Counted from the stretch's first letter, positions 1-14,300 are shown. The stretch: 64,000 bases of DNA from Crossaster papposus (GCA_037893245.1 JBAIAA010001132.1:1-64000); one strand, 5' to 3'. The notes: generated from the letters alone by a model not told the origin. Numbers and translations: made by a program.

Positions 1-491
1 AAGGGAAAGAAGTGTGCATAAGAAATATGTAAAGGGAAAGAAGTGTGCATAAGAAATATGTAAAGGGAAAGAAGTGTGCATAAGAAATATGTAAAGGGAA
101 AGAAGTGTGCATAAGAAATATGTAAAGGGAAAGAAGTGTGCATAAGAAATATGTAAAGGGAAAGAAGTGTGCATAAGAAATATGTAAAGGGAAAGAAGTG
201 TGCATAAGAAATATGTAAAGGGAAAGAAGTGTGCATAAGAAATATGTAAAGGGAAAGAAGTGTGCATAAGAAATATGTAAAGGGAAAGAAGTGTGCATAA
301 GAAATATGTAAAGGGAAAGAAGTGTGCATAAGAAATATGTAAAGGGAAAGAAGTGTGCATAAGAAATATGTAAAGGGAAAGAAGTGTGCATAAGAAATAT
401 GTAAAGGGAAAGAAGTGTGCATAAGAAATATGTAAAGGGAAAGAAGTGTGCATAAGAAATATGTAAAGGGAAAGAAGTGTGCATAAGAAAT
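1..491 (+). repeat. plain 31-bp units at the left edge
   Basis: Fifteen full consensus units and the first 26 bases of a sixteenth, with no variant seen, ending where the first 36-bp-type segment enters at 492. No gene or site is visible. Confidence 0.97.
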
Positions 492-525
492 AAACATGAT
501 GTAGGGAACAAGCCTCGAGTTAAAT
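492..525 (+). repeat. first interrupting segment, divergent 34-bp form
   Basis: This is the first copy of the interrupting segment. It is 34 bp instead of 36: it lacks two bases in the usual AAACACATG start, lacks one C in GCCCTCGAG, and has one extra base giving TGTAGGGAACA. It sits at the same phase as all others, after AGAAAT and before ATGTAAAG, and keeps CTCGAG. It matches neither the C-type nor the G-type exactly. Confidence 0.93.
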
Positions 526-1351
526 ATGTAAAGGGAAAGAAGTGTGCATAAGAAATATGTAAAGGGAAAGAAGTGTGCATAAGAAATATGTAAAGGGAAA
601 GAAGTGTGCATAAGAAATATGTAAAGGGAAAGAAGTGTGCATAAGAAATATGTAAAGGGAAAGAAGTGTGCATAAGAAATATGTAAAGGGAAAGAAGTGT
701 GCATAAGAAATATGTAAAGGGAAAGAAGTGTGCATAAGAAATATGTAAAGGGAAAGAAGTGTGCATAAGAAATATGTAAAGGGAAAGAAGTGTGCATAAG
801 AAATATGTAAAGGGAAAGAAGTGTGCATAAGAAATATGTAAAGGGAAAGAAGTGTGCATAAGAAATATGTAAAGGGAAAGAAGTGTGCATAAGAAATATG
901 TAAAGGGAAAGAAGTGTGCATAAGAAATATGTAAAGGGAAAGAAGTGTGCATAAGAAATATGTAAAGGGAAAGAAGTGTGCATAAGAAATATGTAAAGGG
1001 AAAGAAGTGTGCATAAGAAATATGTAAAGGGAAAGAAGTGTGCATAAGAAATATGTAAAGGGAAAGAAGTGTGCATAAGAAATATGTAAAGGGAAAGAAG
1101 TGTGCATAAGAAATATGTAAAGGGAAAGAAGTGTGCATAAGAAATATGTAAAGGGAAAGAAGTGTGCATAAGAAATATGTAAAGGGAAAGAAGTGTGCAT
1201 AAGAAATATGTAAAGGGAAAGAAGTGTGCATAAGAAATATGTAAAGGGAAAGAAGTGTGCATAAGAAATATGTAAAGGGAAAGAAGTATGCATAAGAAAT
1301 ATGTAAAGGGAAAGAAGTGTGCATAAGAAATATGTAAAGGGAAAGAAGTGT

Positions 1352-2937
1352 GCATACGAAATATGTAAAGGGAAAGAAGTGTGCATAAGAAATATGTAAA
1401 GGGAAAGAAGTGTGCATAAGAAATATGTAAAGGGAAAGAAGTGTGCATACGAAATATGTAAAGGGAAAGAAGTTTGCATAAGAAATATGTAAAGGGAAAG
1501 AAGTGTGCATAAGAAATATGTAAAGGGAAAGAAGTGTGCATAAGAAATATGTAAAGGGAAAGAAGTGTGCATAAGAAATATGTAAAGGGAAAGAAGTGTG
1601 CATAAGAAATATGTAAAGGGAAAGAAGTGTGCATAAGAAATATGTAAAGGGAAAGAAGTGTGCATAAGAAATATGTAAAGGGAAAGAAGTGTGCATAAGA
1701 AATATGTAAAGGGAAAGAAGTGTGCATAAGAAATATGTAAAGGGAAAGAAGTGTGCATAACAAATATGTAAAGGGAAAGAAGTGTGCATAACAAATATGT
1801 AAAGGGAAAGAAGTGTGCATAACAAATATGTAAAGGGAAAGAAGTGTGCATAACAAATATGTAAAGGGAAAGAAGTGTGCATAACAAATATGTAAAGGGA
1901 AAGAAGTGTGCATAAGAAATAAACACATGATGTGGGAACAAGCCCTCGAGTTAAATATGTAAAGGGAAAGAAGTGTGCATAAGAAATATGTAAAGGGAAA
2001 GAAGTGTGCATAAGAAATATGTAAAGGGAAAGAAGTGTGCATAAGAAATATGTAAAGGGAAAGAAGTGTGCATAAGAAATATGTAAAGGGAAAGAAGTGT
2101 GCATAAGAAATATGTAAAGGGAAAGAAGTGTGCATAAGAAATATGTAAAGGGAAAGAAGTGTGCATAAGAAATATGTAAAGGGAAAGAAGTGTGCATAAG
2201 AAATATGTAAAGGGAAAGAAGTGTGCATAAGAAATATGTAAAGGGAAAGAAGTGTGCATAAGAAATATGTAAAGGGAAAGAAGTGTGCATAAGAAATATG
2301 TAAAGGGAAAGAAGTGTGCATAAGAAATATGTAAAGGGAAAGAAGTGTGCATAAGAAATATGTAAAGGGAAAGAAGTGTGCATAAGAAATATGTAAAGGG
2401 AAAGAAGTGTGCATAAGAAATATGTAAAGGGAAAGAAGTGTGCATACGAAATATGTAAAGGGAAAGAAGTGTGCATAAGAAATATGTAAAGGGAAAGAAG
2501 TGTGCATAAGAAATATGTAAAGGGAAAGAAGTGTGCATAAGAAATAAACACATGATGTCGGGACAAGCCCTCGAGTTAAATATGTAAAGGGAAAGAAGTG
2601 TGCATAAGAAATATGTAAAGGGAAAGAAGTGTGCATAAGAAATATGTAAAGGGAAAGAAGTGTGCATAAGAAATATGTAAAGGGAAAGAAGTGTGCATAA
2701 GAAATATGTAAAGGGAAAGAAGTGTGCATAAGAAATATGTAAAGGGAAAGAAGTGTGCATAAGAAATATGTAAAGGGAAAGAAGTGTGCATAAGAAATAT
2801 GTAAAGGAAAAGAAGTGTGCATAAGAAATATGTAAAGGGAAAGAAGTGTGCATAAGAAATATGTAAAGGGAAAGAAGTGTGCATAAGAAATATGTAAAGG
2901 GAAAGAAGTGTGCATAAGAAATATGTAAAGGGAAAGA
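1352..2937 (+). repeat. 2,433-bp direct duplication, copy A
   Basis: Markers in this stretch recur exactly 2,433 bp later. They are CATACG at 1357 and 1450, AAGTTTGC near 1473, five CATAACAAAT units at about 1755-1890, the segments at 1921 and 2546, CATACG near 2447, and the single-base change GTAAAGGAAAAG at 2808. The left edge lies between about 677 and 1352. The right edge lies between 2808 and about 2937, because copy B carries CATAACAAAT variants from 5371 onward that copy A lacks. The AAGTATGCAT change near 1288 has no counterpart in copy B. Confidence 0.9.
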
Positions 2938-3784
2938 AGTGTGCATAAGAAATATGTAAAGGGAAAGAAGTGTGCATAAGAAATATGTAAAGGGAAAGAA
3001 GTGTGCATAAGAAATAAACACATGATGTCGGGACAAGCCCTCGAGTTAAATATGTAAAGGGAAAGAAGTGTGCATAAGAAATATGTAAAGGGAAAGAAGT
3101 GTGCATAATAAATATGTAAAGGGAAAGAAGTGTGCATAAGAAATATGTAAAGGGAAAGAAGTGTGCATAAGAAATATGTAAAGGGAAAGAAGTGTGCATA
3201 AGAAATATGTAAAGGGAAAGAAGTGTGCATAAGAAATATGTAAAGGGAAAGAAGTGTGCATAAGAAATATGTAAAGGGAAAGAAGTGTGCATAAGAAATA
3301 TGTAAAGGGAAAGAAGTGTGCATAAGAAATATGTAAAGGGAAAGAAGTGTGCATAAGAAATATGTAAAGGGAAAGAAGTGTGCATAAGAAATATGTAAAG
3401 GGAAAGAAGTGTGCATAAGAAATATGTAAAGGGAAAGAAGTGTGCATAAGAAATATGTAAAGGGAAAGAAGTGTGCATAAGAAATATGTAAAGGGAAAGA
3501 AGTGTGCATAAGAAATATGTAAAGGGAAAGAAGTGTGCATAAGAAATATGTAAAGGGAAAGAAGTGTGCATAAGAAATATGTAAAGGGAAAGAAGTGTGC
3601 ATAAGAAATATGTAAAGGGAAAGAAGTGTGCATAAGAAATATGTAAAGGGAAAGAAGTGTGCATAAGAAATATGTAAAGGGAAAGAAGTGTGCATAAGAA
3701 ATATGTAAAGGGAAAGAAGTGTGCATAAGAAATATGTAAAGGGAAAGAAGTGTGCATAAGAAATATGTAAAGGGAAAGAAGTGT

Positions 3785-5370
3785 GCATACGAAATATGTA
3801 AAGGGAAAGAAGTGTGCATAAGAAATATGTAAAGGGAAAGAAGTGTGCATAAGAAATATGTAAAGGGAAAGAAGTGTGCATACGAAATATGTAAAGGGAA
3901 AGAAGTTTGCATAAGAAATATGTAAAGGGAAAGAAGTGTGCATAAGAAATATGTAAAGGGAAAGAAGTGTGCATAAGAAATATGTAAAGGGAAAGAAGTG
4001 TGCATAAGAAATATGTAAAGGGAAAGAAGTGTGCATAAGAAATATGTAAAGGGAAAGAAGTGTGCATAAGAAATATGTAAAGGGAAAGAAGTGTGCATAA
4101 GAAATATGTAAAGGGAAAGAAGTGTGCATAAGAAATATGTAAAGGGAAAGAAGTGTGCATAAGAAATATGTAAAGGGAAAGAAGTGTGCATAACAAATAT
4201 GTAAAGGGAAAGAAGTGTGCATAACAAATATGTAAAGGGAAAGAAGTGTGCATAACAAATATGTAAAGGGAAAGAAGTGTGCATAACAAATATGTAAAGG
4301 GAAAGAAGTGTGCATAACAAATATGTAAAGGGAAAGAAGTGTGCATAAGAAATAAACACATGATGTGGGAACAAGCCCTCGAGTTAAATATGTAAAGGGA
4401 AAGAAGTGTGCATAAGAAATATGTAAAGGGAAAGAAGTGTGCATAAGAAATATGTAAAGGGAAAGAAGTGTGCATAAGAAATATGTAAAGGGAAAGAAGT
4501 GTGCATAAGAAATATGTAAAGGGAAAGAAGTGTGCATAAGAAATATGTAAAGGGAAAGAAGTGTGCATAAGAAATATGTAAAGGGAAAGAAGTGTGCATA
4601 AGAAATATGTAAAGGGAAAGAAGTGTGCATAAGAAATATGTAAAGGGAAAGAAGTGTGCATAAGAAATATGTAAAGGGAAAGAAGTGTGCATAAGAAATA
4701 TGTAAAGGGAAAGAAGTGTGCATAAGAAATATGTAAAGGGAAAGAAGTGTGCATAAGAAATATGTAAAGGGAAAGAAGTGTGCATAAGAAATATGTAAAG
4801 GGAAAGAAGTGTGCATAAGAAATATGTAAAGGGAAAGAAGTGTGCATAAGAAATATGTAAAGGGAAAGAAGTGTGCATACGAAATATGTAAAGGGAAAGA
4901 AGTGTGCATAAGAAATATGTAAAGGGAAAGAAGTGTGCATAAGAAATATGTAAAGGGAAAGAAGTGTGCATAAGAAATAAACACATGATGTCGGGACAAG
5001 CCCTCGAGTTAAATATGTAAAGGGAAAGAAGTGTGCATAAGAAATATGTAAAGGGAAAGAAGTGTGCATAAGAAATATGTAAAGGGAAAGAAGTGTGCAT
5101 AAGAAATATGTAAAGGGAAAGAAGTGTGCATAAGAAATATGTAAAGGGAAAGAAGTGTGCATAAGAAATATGTAAAGGGAAAGAAGTGTGCATAAGAAAT
5201 ATGTAAAGGGAAAGAAGCGTGCATAAGAAATATGTAAAGGAAAAGAAGTGTGCATAAGAAATATGTAAAGGGAAAGAAGTGTGCATAAGAAATATGTAAA
5301 GGGAAAGAAGTGTGCATAAGAAATATGTAAAGGGAAAGAAGTGTGCATAAGAAATATGTAAAGGGAAAGA
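3785..5370 (+). repeat. 2,433-bp direct duplication, copy B
   Basis: Partner of the stretch at 1352-2937, with the same ordered markers at +2,433: CATACG at 3790 and 3883, AAGTTTGC at 3906, five CATAACAAAT units at about 4188-4320, segments at 4354 (G-type) and 4979 (C-type), and GTAAAGGAAAAG at 5241. The last marker appears a third time at 13041, 262 bp after the start of the C-type segment at 12779. That spacing matches copies A and B and supports an older third copy around 10,785-13,284 that has gained and lost whole units. Confidence 0.9.
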
Positions 5371-8300
5371 AGTGTGCATAACAAATATGTAAAGGGAAAG
5401 AAGTGTGCATAACAAATATGTAAAGGGAAAGAAGTGTGCATAACAAATATGTAAAGGGAAAGAAGTGTGCATAAGAAATAAACACATGATGTGGGAACAA
5501 GCCCTCGAGTTAAATATGTAAAGGTAAAGAAGTGTGCATAAGAAATATGTAAAGGGAAAGAAGTGTGCATAAGAAATATGTAAAGGGAAAGAAGTGTGCA
5601 TAAGAAATATGTAAAGGGAAAGAAGTGTGCATAAGAAATATGTAAAGGGAAAGAAGTGTGCATAAGAAATATGTAAAGGGAAAGAAGTGTGCATAAGAAA
5701 TATGTAAAGGGAAAGAAGTGTGCATAAGAAATATGTAAAGGGAAAGAAGTGTGCATAAGAAATATGTAAAGGGAAAGAAGTGTGCATAAGAAATATGTAA
5801 AGGGAAAGAAGTGTGCATAAGAAATATGTAAAGGGAAAGAAGTGTGCATAAGAAATATGTAAAGGGAAAGAAGTGTGCATAAGAAATATGTAAAGGGAAA
5901 GAAGTGTGCATAATAAATATGTAAAGGGAAAGAAGTGTGCATAAGAAATATGTAAAGGGAAAGAAGTGTGCATAAGAAATATGTAAAGGGAAAGAAGTGT
6001 GCATAAGAAATATGTAAAGGGAAAGAAGTGTGCATAAGAAATATGTAAAGGGAAAGAAGTGTGCATAAGAAATATGTAAAGGGAAAGAAGTGTGCATACG
6101 AAATATGTAAAGGGAAAGAAGTGTGCATAAGAAATATGTAAAGGGAAAGAAGTGTGCATAAGAAATATGTAAAGGGAAAGAAGTGTGCATAAGAAATATG
6201 TAAAGGGAAAGAAGTGTGCATAAGAAATATGTAAAGGGAAAGAAGTGTGCATAAGAAATATGTAAAGGGAAAGAAGTGTGCATAAGAAATATGTAAAGGG
6301 AAAGAAGTGTGCATAAGAAATATGTAAAGGGAAAGAAGTGTGCATAAGAAATAAACACATGATGTCGGGACAAGCCCTCGAGTTAAATATGTAAAGGGAA
6401 AGAAGTGTGCATAAGAAATATGTAAAGGGAAAGAAGTGTGCATAAGAAATATGTAAAGGGAAAGAAGTGTGCATAAGAAATATGTAAAGGGAAAGAAGTG
6501 TGCATAAGAAATATGTAAAGGGAAAGAAGTGTGCATAAGAAATATGTAAAGGGAAAGAAGTGTGCATAAGAAATATGTAAAGGGAAAGAAGTGTGCATAA
6601 GAAATATGTAAAGGGAAAGAAGTGTGCATAAGAAATATGTAAAGGGAAAGAAGTGTGCATAAGAAATATGTAAAGGGAAAGAAGTGTGCATAAGAAATAT
6701 GTAAAGGGAAAGAAGTGTGCATAAGAAATATGTAAAGGGAAAGAAGTGTGCATAAGAAATATGTAAAGGGAAAGAAGTGTGCATAAGAAATATGTAAAGG
6801 GAAAGAAGTGTGCATAAGAAATATGTAAAGGGAAAGAAGTGTGCATAAGAAATATGTAAAGGGAAAGAAGTGTGCATACGAAATATGTAAAGGGAAAGAA
6901 GTTTGCATAAGAAATATGTAAAGGGAAAGAAGTTTGCATAAGAAATATGTAAAGGGAAAGAAGTGTGCATAAGAAATATGTAAAGGGAAAGAAATGTGCA
7001 TAAGAAATATGTAAAGGGAAAGAAGTGTGCATAAGAAATATGTAAAGGGAAAGAAGTGTGCATAAGAAATATGTAAAGGGAAAGAAGTGTGCATAAGAAA
7101 TATGTAAAGGGAAAGAAGTGTGCATAAGAAATATGTAAAGGGAAAGAAGTGTGCATAAGAAATATGTAAAGGGAAAGAAGTGTGCATAAGAAATATGTAA
7201 AGGGAAAGAAGTGTGCATAAGAAATATGTAAAGGGAAAGAAGTGTGCATAAGAAATATGTAAAGGGAAAGAAGTGTGCATAAGAAATAAACACATGATGT
7301 CGGGACAAGCCCTCGAGTTAAATATGTAAAGGGAAAGAAGTGTGCATAAGAAATATGTAAAGGGAAAGAAGTGTGCATAAGAAATATGTAAAGGGAAAGA
7401 AGTGTGCATAAGAAATATGTAAAGGGAAAGAAGTGTGCATAAGAAATATGTAAAGGGAAAGAAGTGTGCATAAGAAATATGTAAAGGGAAAGAAGTGTGC
7501 ATAAGAAATATGTAAAGGGAAAGAAGTGTGCATAAGAAATATGTAAAGGGAAAGAAGTGTGCATAAGAAATATGTAAAGGGAAAGAAGTGTGCATAAGAA
7601 ATATGTAAAGGGAAAGAAGTGTGCATAAGAAATATGTAAAGGGAAAGAAGTGTGCATAAGAAATATGTAAAGGGAAAGTAGTGTGCATAAGAAATATGTA
7701 AAGGGAAAGAAGTGTGCATAAGAAATATGTAAAGGGAAAGAAGTGTGCATAAGAAATATGTAAAGGGAAAGAAGTGTGCATAAGAAATAAACACATGATG
7801 TGGGAACAAGCCCTCGAGTTAAATATGTAAAGGGAAAGAAGTGTGCATCAGAAATATGTAAAGGGAAAGAAGTGTGCATAAGAAATATGTAAAGGGAAAG
7901 AAGTGTGCATAAGAAATATGTAAAGGGAAAGAAGTGTGCATAAGAAATATGTAAAGGGAAAGAAGTGTGCATAAGAAATATGTAAAGGGAAAGAAGTGTG
8001 CATAAGAAATATGTAAAGGGAAAGAAGTGTGCATAAGAAATATGTAAAGGGAAAGAAGTGTGCATAAGAAATATGTAAAGGGAAAGAAGTGTGCATAAGA
8101 AATATGTAAAGGGAAAGAAGTGTGCATAAGAAACATGTAAAGGGAAAGAAGTGTGCATAAGAAATATGTAAAGGGAAAGAAGTGTGCATAAGAAATATGT
8201 AAAGGGAAAGAAGTGTGCATAAGAAATATGTAAAGGGAAAGAAGTGTGCATAACAAATATGTAAAGGGAAAGAAGTGTGCATAAGAAATAAACACATGAT

Positions 8301-11300
8301 GTGGGAACAAGCCCTCGAGTTAAATATGTAAAGGTAAAGAAGTGTGCATAAGAAATATGTAAAGGGAAAGAAGTGTGCATAAGAAATATGTAAAGGGAAA
8401 GAAGTGTGCATAAGAAATATGTAAAGGGAAAGAAGTGTGCATAAGAAATATGTAAAGGGAAAGAAGTGTGCATAAGAAATATGTAAAGGGAAAGAAGTGT
8501 GCATAAGAAATATGTAAAGGGAAAGAAGTGTGCATAAGAAATATGTAAAGGGAAAGAAGTGTGCATAAGAAATATGTAAAGGGAAAGAAGTGTGCATAAG
8601 AAATATGTAAAGGGAAAGAAGTGTGCATAATAAATATGTAAAGGGAAAGAAGTGTGCATAAGAAATATGTAAAGGGAAAGAAGTGTGCATAAGAAATATG
8701 TAAAGGGAAAGAAGTGTGCATAAGAAATATGTAAAGGGAAAGAAGTGTGCATAAGAAATATGTAAAGGGAAAGAAGTGTGCATAAGAAATATGTAAAGGG
8801 AAAGAAGTGTGCATACGAAATATGTAAAGGGAAAGAAGTGTGCATAAGAAATATGTAAAGGGAAAGAAGTGTGCATAAGAAATATGTAAAGGGAAAGAAG
8901 TGTGCATACGAAATATGTAAAGGGAAAGAAGTGTGCATAAGAAATATGTAAAGGGAAAGAAGTGTGCATAAGAAATATGTAAAGGGAAAGAAGTGTGCAT
9001 AAGAAATATGTAAAGGGAAAGAAGTGTGCATAAGAAATATGTAAAGGGAAAGAAGTGTGCATAAGAAATATGTAAAGGGAAAGAAGTGTGCATAAGAAAT
9101 ATGTAAAGGGAAAGAAGTGTGCATAAGAAATATGTAAAGGGAAAGAAGTGTGCATAAGAAATAAACACATGATGTCGGGACAAGCCCTCGAGTTAAATAT
9201 GTAAAGGGAAAGAAGTGTGCATAAGAAATATGTAAAGGGAAATAAGTGTGCATAAGAAATATGTAAAGGGAAAGAAGTGTGCATAAGAAATATGTAAAGG
9301 GAAAGAAGTGTGCATAAGAAATATGTAAAGGGAAAGAAGTGTGCATAAGAAATATGTAAAGGGAAAGAAGTGTGCATAAGAAATATGTAAAGGGAAAGAA
9401 GTGTGCATAAAAAATATGTAAAGGGAAAGAAGTGTGCATAAGAAATATGTAAAGGGTAAGAAGTGTGCATAAGAAATATGTAAAGGGAAAGAAGTGTGCA
9501 TAAGAAATATGTAAAGGGAAAGAAGTGTGCATAAGAAATATGTAAAGGGAAAGAAGTGTGCATAAGAAATATGTAAAGGGAAAGAAGTGTGCATTAGAAA
9601 TATGTAAAGGGAAAGAAGTGTGCATAAGAAATATGTAAAGGGAAAGAAGTGTGCATAAGAAATATGTAAAGGGAAGGAAGTGTGCATAAGAAATAAACAC
9701 ATGATGTCGGGACAAGCCCTCGAGTTAAATATGTAAAGGGAAAGAAGTGTGCATAAGAAATATGTAAAGGGAAAGAAGTGTGCATAAGAAATATGTAAAG
9801 GGAAAGAAGTGTGCATAATAAATATGTAAAGGGAAAGAAGTGTGCATAAGAAATATGTAAAGGGAAAGAAGTGTGCATAAGAAATATGTAAAGGGAAAGA
9901 AGTGTGCATAAGAAATATGTAAAGGGAAAGAAGTGTGCATAAGAAATATGTAAAGGGAAAGAAGTGTGCATAAGAAATATGTAAAGGGAAAGAAGTGTGC
10001 ATAAGAAATATGTAAAGGGAAAGAAGTGTGCATAAGAAATATGTAAAGGGAAAGAAGTGTGCATAAGAAATATGTAAAGGGAAAGAAGTGTGCATAAGAA
10101 ATATGTAAAGGGAAAGAAGTGTGCATAAGAAATATGTAAAGGGAAAGAAGTGTGCATAAGAAATATGTAAAGGGAAAGAAGTGTGCATAAGAAATATGTA
10201 AAGGGAAAGAAGTGTGCATAAGAAATATGTAAAGGGAAAGAAGTGTGCATAAGAAATATGTAAAGGGAAAGAAGTGTGCATAAGAAATATGTAAAGGGAA
10301 AGAAGTGTGCATAAGAAATATGTAAAGGGAAAGAAGTGTGCATACGAAATATGTAAAGGGAAAGAAGTGTGCATAAGAAATATGTAAAGGGAAAGAAGTG
10401 TGCATAAGAAATATGTAAAGGGAAGGAAGTGTGCATACGAAATATGTAAAGGGAAAGAAGTTTGCATAAGAAATATGTAAAGGGAAAGAAGTGTGCATAA
10501 GAAATATGTAAAGGGAAAGAAGTGTGCATAAGAAATATGTAAAGGGAAAGAAGTGTGCATAAGAAATATGTAAAGGGAAAGAAGTGTGCATAAGAAATAT
10601 GTAAAGGGAAAGAAGTGTGCATAAGAAATATGTAAAGGGAAAGAAGTGTGCATAAGAAATATGTAAAGGGAAAGAAGTGTGCATAAGAAATATGTAAAGG
10701 GAAAGAAGTGTGCATAAGAAATATGTAAAGGGAAAGAAGTGTGCATAAGAAATATGTAAAGGGAAAGAAGTGTGCATAAGAAATAAACACATGATGTCGG
10801 GACAAGCCCTCGAGTTAAATATGTAAAGGGAAAGAAGTGTGCATAAGAAATATGTAAAGGGAAAGAAGTGTGCATAATAAATATGTAAAGGGAAAGAAGT
10901 GTGCATAAGAAATATGTAAAGGGAAAGAAGTGTGCATAAGAAATATGTAAAGGGAAAGAAGTGTGCATAAGAAATATGTAAAGGGAAAGAAGTGTGCATA
11001 AGAAATATGTAAAGGGAAAGAAGTGTGCATAAGAAATATGTAAAGGGAAAGAAGTGTGCATAAGAAATATGTAAAGGGAAAGAAGTGTGCATAAGAAATA
11101 TGTAAAGGGAAAGAAGTGTGCATAAGAAATATGTAAAGGGAAAGAAGTGTGCATAAGAAATATGTAAAGGGAAAGAAGTGTGCATAAGAAATATGTAAAG
11201 GGAAAGAAGTGTGCATAAGAAATATGTAAAGGGAAAGAAGTGTGCATAAGAAATATGTAAAGGGAAAGAAGTGTGCATAAGAAATATGTAAAGGGAAAGA

Positions 11301-14300
11301 AGTGTGCATAAGAAATATGTAAAGGGAAAGAAGTGTGCATAAGAAATATGTAAAGGGAAAGAAGTGTGCATAAGAAATATGTAAAGGGAAAGAAGTGTGC
11401 ATAAGAAATATGTAAAGGGAAAGAAGTGTGCATAAGAAATATGTAAAGGGAAAGAAGTGTGCATAAGAAATATGTAAAGGGAAAGAAGTGTGCATAAGAA
11501 ATATGTAAAGGGAAAGAAGTGTGCATAAGAAATATGTAAAGGGAAAGAAGTGTGCATACGAAATATGTAAAGGGAAAGAAGTGTGCATAAGAAATATGTA
11601 AAGGGAAAGAAGTGTGCATAAGAAATATGTAAAGGGAAAGAAGTGTGCATACGAAATATGTAAAGGGAAAGAAGTTTGCATAAGAAATATGTAAAGGGAA
11701 AGAAGTGTGCATAAGAAATATGTAAAGGGAAAGAAGTGTGCATAAGAAATATGTAAAGGGAAAGAAGTGTGCATAAGAAATATGTAAAGGGAAAGAAGTG
11801 TGCATAAGAAATATGTAAAGGGAAAGAAGTGTGCATAAGAAATATGTAAAGGGAAAGAAGTGTGCATAAGAAATATGTAAAGGGAAAGAAGTGTGCATAA
11901 GAAATATGTAAAGGGAAAGAAGTGTGCATAAGAAATATGTAAAGGGAAAGAAGTGTGCATAACAAATATGTAAAGGGAAAGAAGTGTGCATAACAAATAT
12001 GTAAAGGGAAAGAAGTGTGCATAACAAATATGTAAAGGGAAAGAAGTGTGCATAACAAATATGTAAAGGGAAAGAAGTGTGCATAAGAAATAAACACATG
12101 ATGTGGGAACAAGCCCTCGAGTTAAATATGTAAAGGGAAAGAAGTGTGCATAAGAAATATGTAAAGGGAAAGAAGTGTGCATAAGAAATATGTAAAGGGA
12201 AAGAAGTGTGCATAAGAAATATGTAAAGGGAAAGAAGTGTGCATAAGAAATATGTAAAGGGAAAGAAGTGTGCATAAGAAATATGTAAAGGGAAAGAAGT
12301 GTGCATAAGAAATATGTAAAGGGAAAGAAGTGTGCATAAGAAATATGTAAAGGGAAAGAAGTGTGCATAAGAAATATGTAAAGGGAAAGAAGTGTGCATA
12401 AGAAATATGTAAAGGGAAAGAAGTGTGCATAAGAAATATGTAAAGGGAAAGAAGTGTGCATAAGAAATATGTAAAGGGAAAGAAGTGTGCATAAGAAATA
12501 TGTAAAGGGAAAGAAGTGTGCATAAGAAATATGTAAAGGGAAAGAAGTGTGCATAAGAAATATGTAAAGGGAAAGAAGTGTGCATAAGAAATATGTAAAG
12601 GGAAAGAAGTGTGCATAAGAAATATGTAAAGGGAAAGAAGTGTGCATAAGAAATATGTAAAGGGAAAGAAGTGTGCATACGAAATATGTAAAGGGAAAGA
12701 AGTGTGCATAAGAAATATGTAAAGGGAAAGAAGTGTGCATAAGAAATATGTAAAGGGAAAGAAGTGTGCATAAGAAATAAACACATGATGTCGGGACAAG
12801 CCCTCGAGTTAAATATGTAAAGGGAAAGAAGTGTGCATAAGAAATATGTAAAGGGAAAGAAGTGTGCATAAGAAATATGTAAAGGGAAAGAAGTGTGCAT
12901 AAGAAATATGTAAAGGGAAAGAAGTGTGCATAAGAAATATGTAAAGGGAAAGAAGTGTGCATAAGAAATATGTAAAGGGAAAGAAGTGTGCATAAGAAAT
13001 ATGTAAAGGGAAAGAAGTGTGCATAAGAAATATGTAAAGGAAAAGAAGTGTGCATAAGAAATATGTAAAGGGAAAGAAGTGTGCATAAGAAATATGTAAA
13101 GGGAAAGAAGTGTGCATAAGAAATATGTAAAGGGAAAGAAGTGTACATAAGAAATATGTAAAGGGAAAGAAGTGTGCATAAGAAATATGTAAAGGGAAAG
13201 AAGTGTGCATAAGAAATATGTAAAGGGAAAGAAGTGTGCATAAGAAATAAACACATGATGTGGGAACAAGCCCTCGAGTTAAATATGTAAAGGGAAATAA
13301 GTGTGCATAAGAAATAAGTAAAGGGAAAGAGGTGTGCATAAGAAATATGTAAAGTGAAAGAAGTGTGCATAAGAAATATGTAAAGGGAAAGAAGTGTGCA
13401 TAAGAAATATGTAAAGGGAAAGAAGTGTGCATAAGAAATATGTAAAGGGAAAGAAGTGTGCATAAGAAATATGTAAAGGGAAAGAAGTGTGCATAAGAAA
13501 TATGTAAAGGGAAAGAAGTGTGCATAAGAAATATGTAAAGGGAAAGAAGTGTGCATAAGAAATATGTAAAGGGAAAGAAGTGTGCATACGAAATATGTAA
13601 AGGGAAAGAAGTGTGCATAAGAAATATGTAAAGGGAAAGAAGTGTGCATAAGAAATATGTAAAGGGAAAGAAGTGTGCATAAGAAATATGTAAAGGGAAA
13701 GAAGTGTGCATAAGAAATATGTAAAGGGAAAGAAGTGTGCATAAGACATATGTAAAGGGAAAGAAGTGTGCATAAGAAATATGTAAAGGGAAAGAAGTGT
13801 GCATAAGAAATATGTAAAGGGAAAGAAGTGTGCATAAGAAATATGTAAAGGGAAAGAAGTGTGCATAAGAAATATGTAAAGGGAAAGAAGTGTGCATAAG
13901 AAATATGTAAAGGGAAAGAAGTGTGCATAAGAAATATGTAAAGGGAAAGAAGTGTGCATAAGAAATATGTAAAGGGAAAGAAGTGTGCATAAGAAATATG
14001 TAAAGGGAAAGAAGTGTGCATAAGAAATATGTAAAGGGAAAGAAGTGTGCATAAGAAATATGTAAAGGGAAAGAAGTGTGCATAAGAAATATGTAAAGGG
14101 AAAGAAGTGTGCATAAGAAATATGTAAAGGGAAAGAAGTGTGCATAAGAAATATGTAAAGGGAAAGAAGTGTGCATAAGAAATATGTAAAGGGAAAGAAG
14201 TGTGCATAAGAAATATGTAAAGGGAAAGAAGTGTGCATAAGAAATATGTAAAGGGAAAGAAGTGTGCATAAGAAATATGTAAAGGGAAAGAAGTGTGCAT

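Noticed and set aside
520..1941. Minus-strand open frame of 473 codons, and about 90 similar ones throughout the window
   Set aside because: The peptide is only the translated 31-bp repeat; it starts at the ATG in the 36-bp segment's complement and ends at TAA in the next segment. No codon-usage signal, domain or ribosome-site context sets it apart from the array.
1921..1956. E-box (CACATG) or promoter in the segment
   Set aside because: A six-base match with degenerate consensus is expected by chance and there is no gene nearby for it to serve.
2546..2581. CENP-B box in the C-type segment (CGGGA resembles its end)
   Set aside because: The box needs TTCG, then an A, at fixed spacing before CGGG; the segment has CATGATGT there, so only the CGGG part matches.
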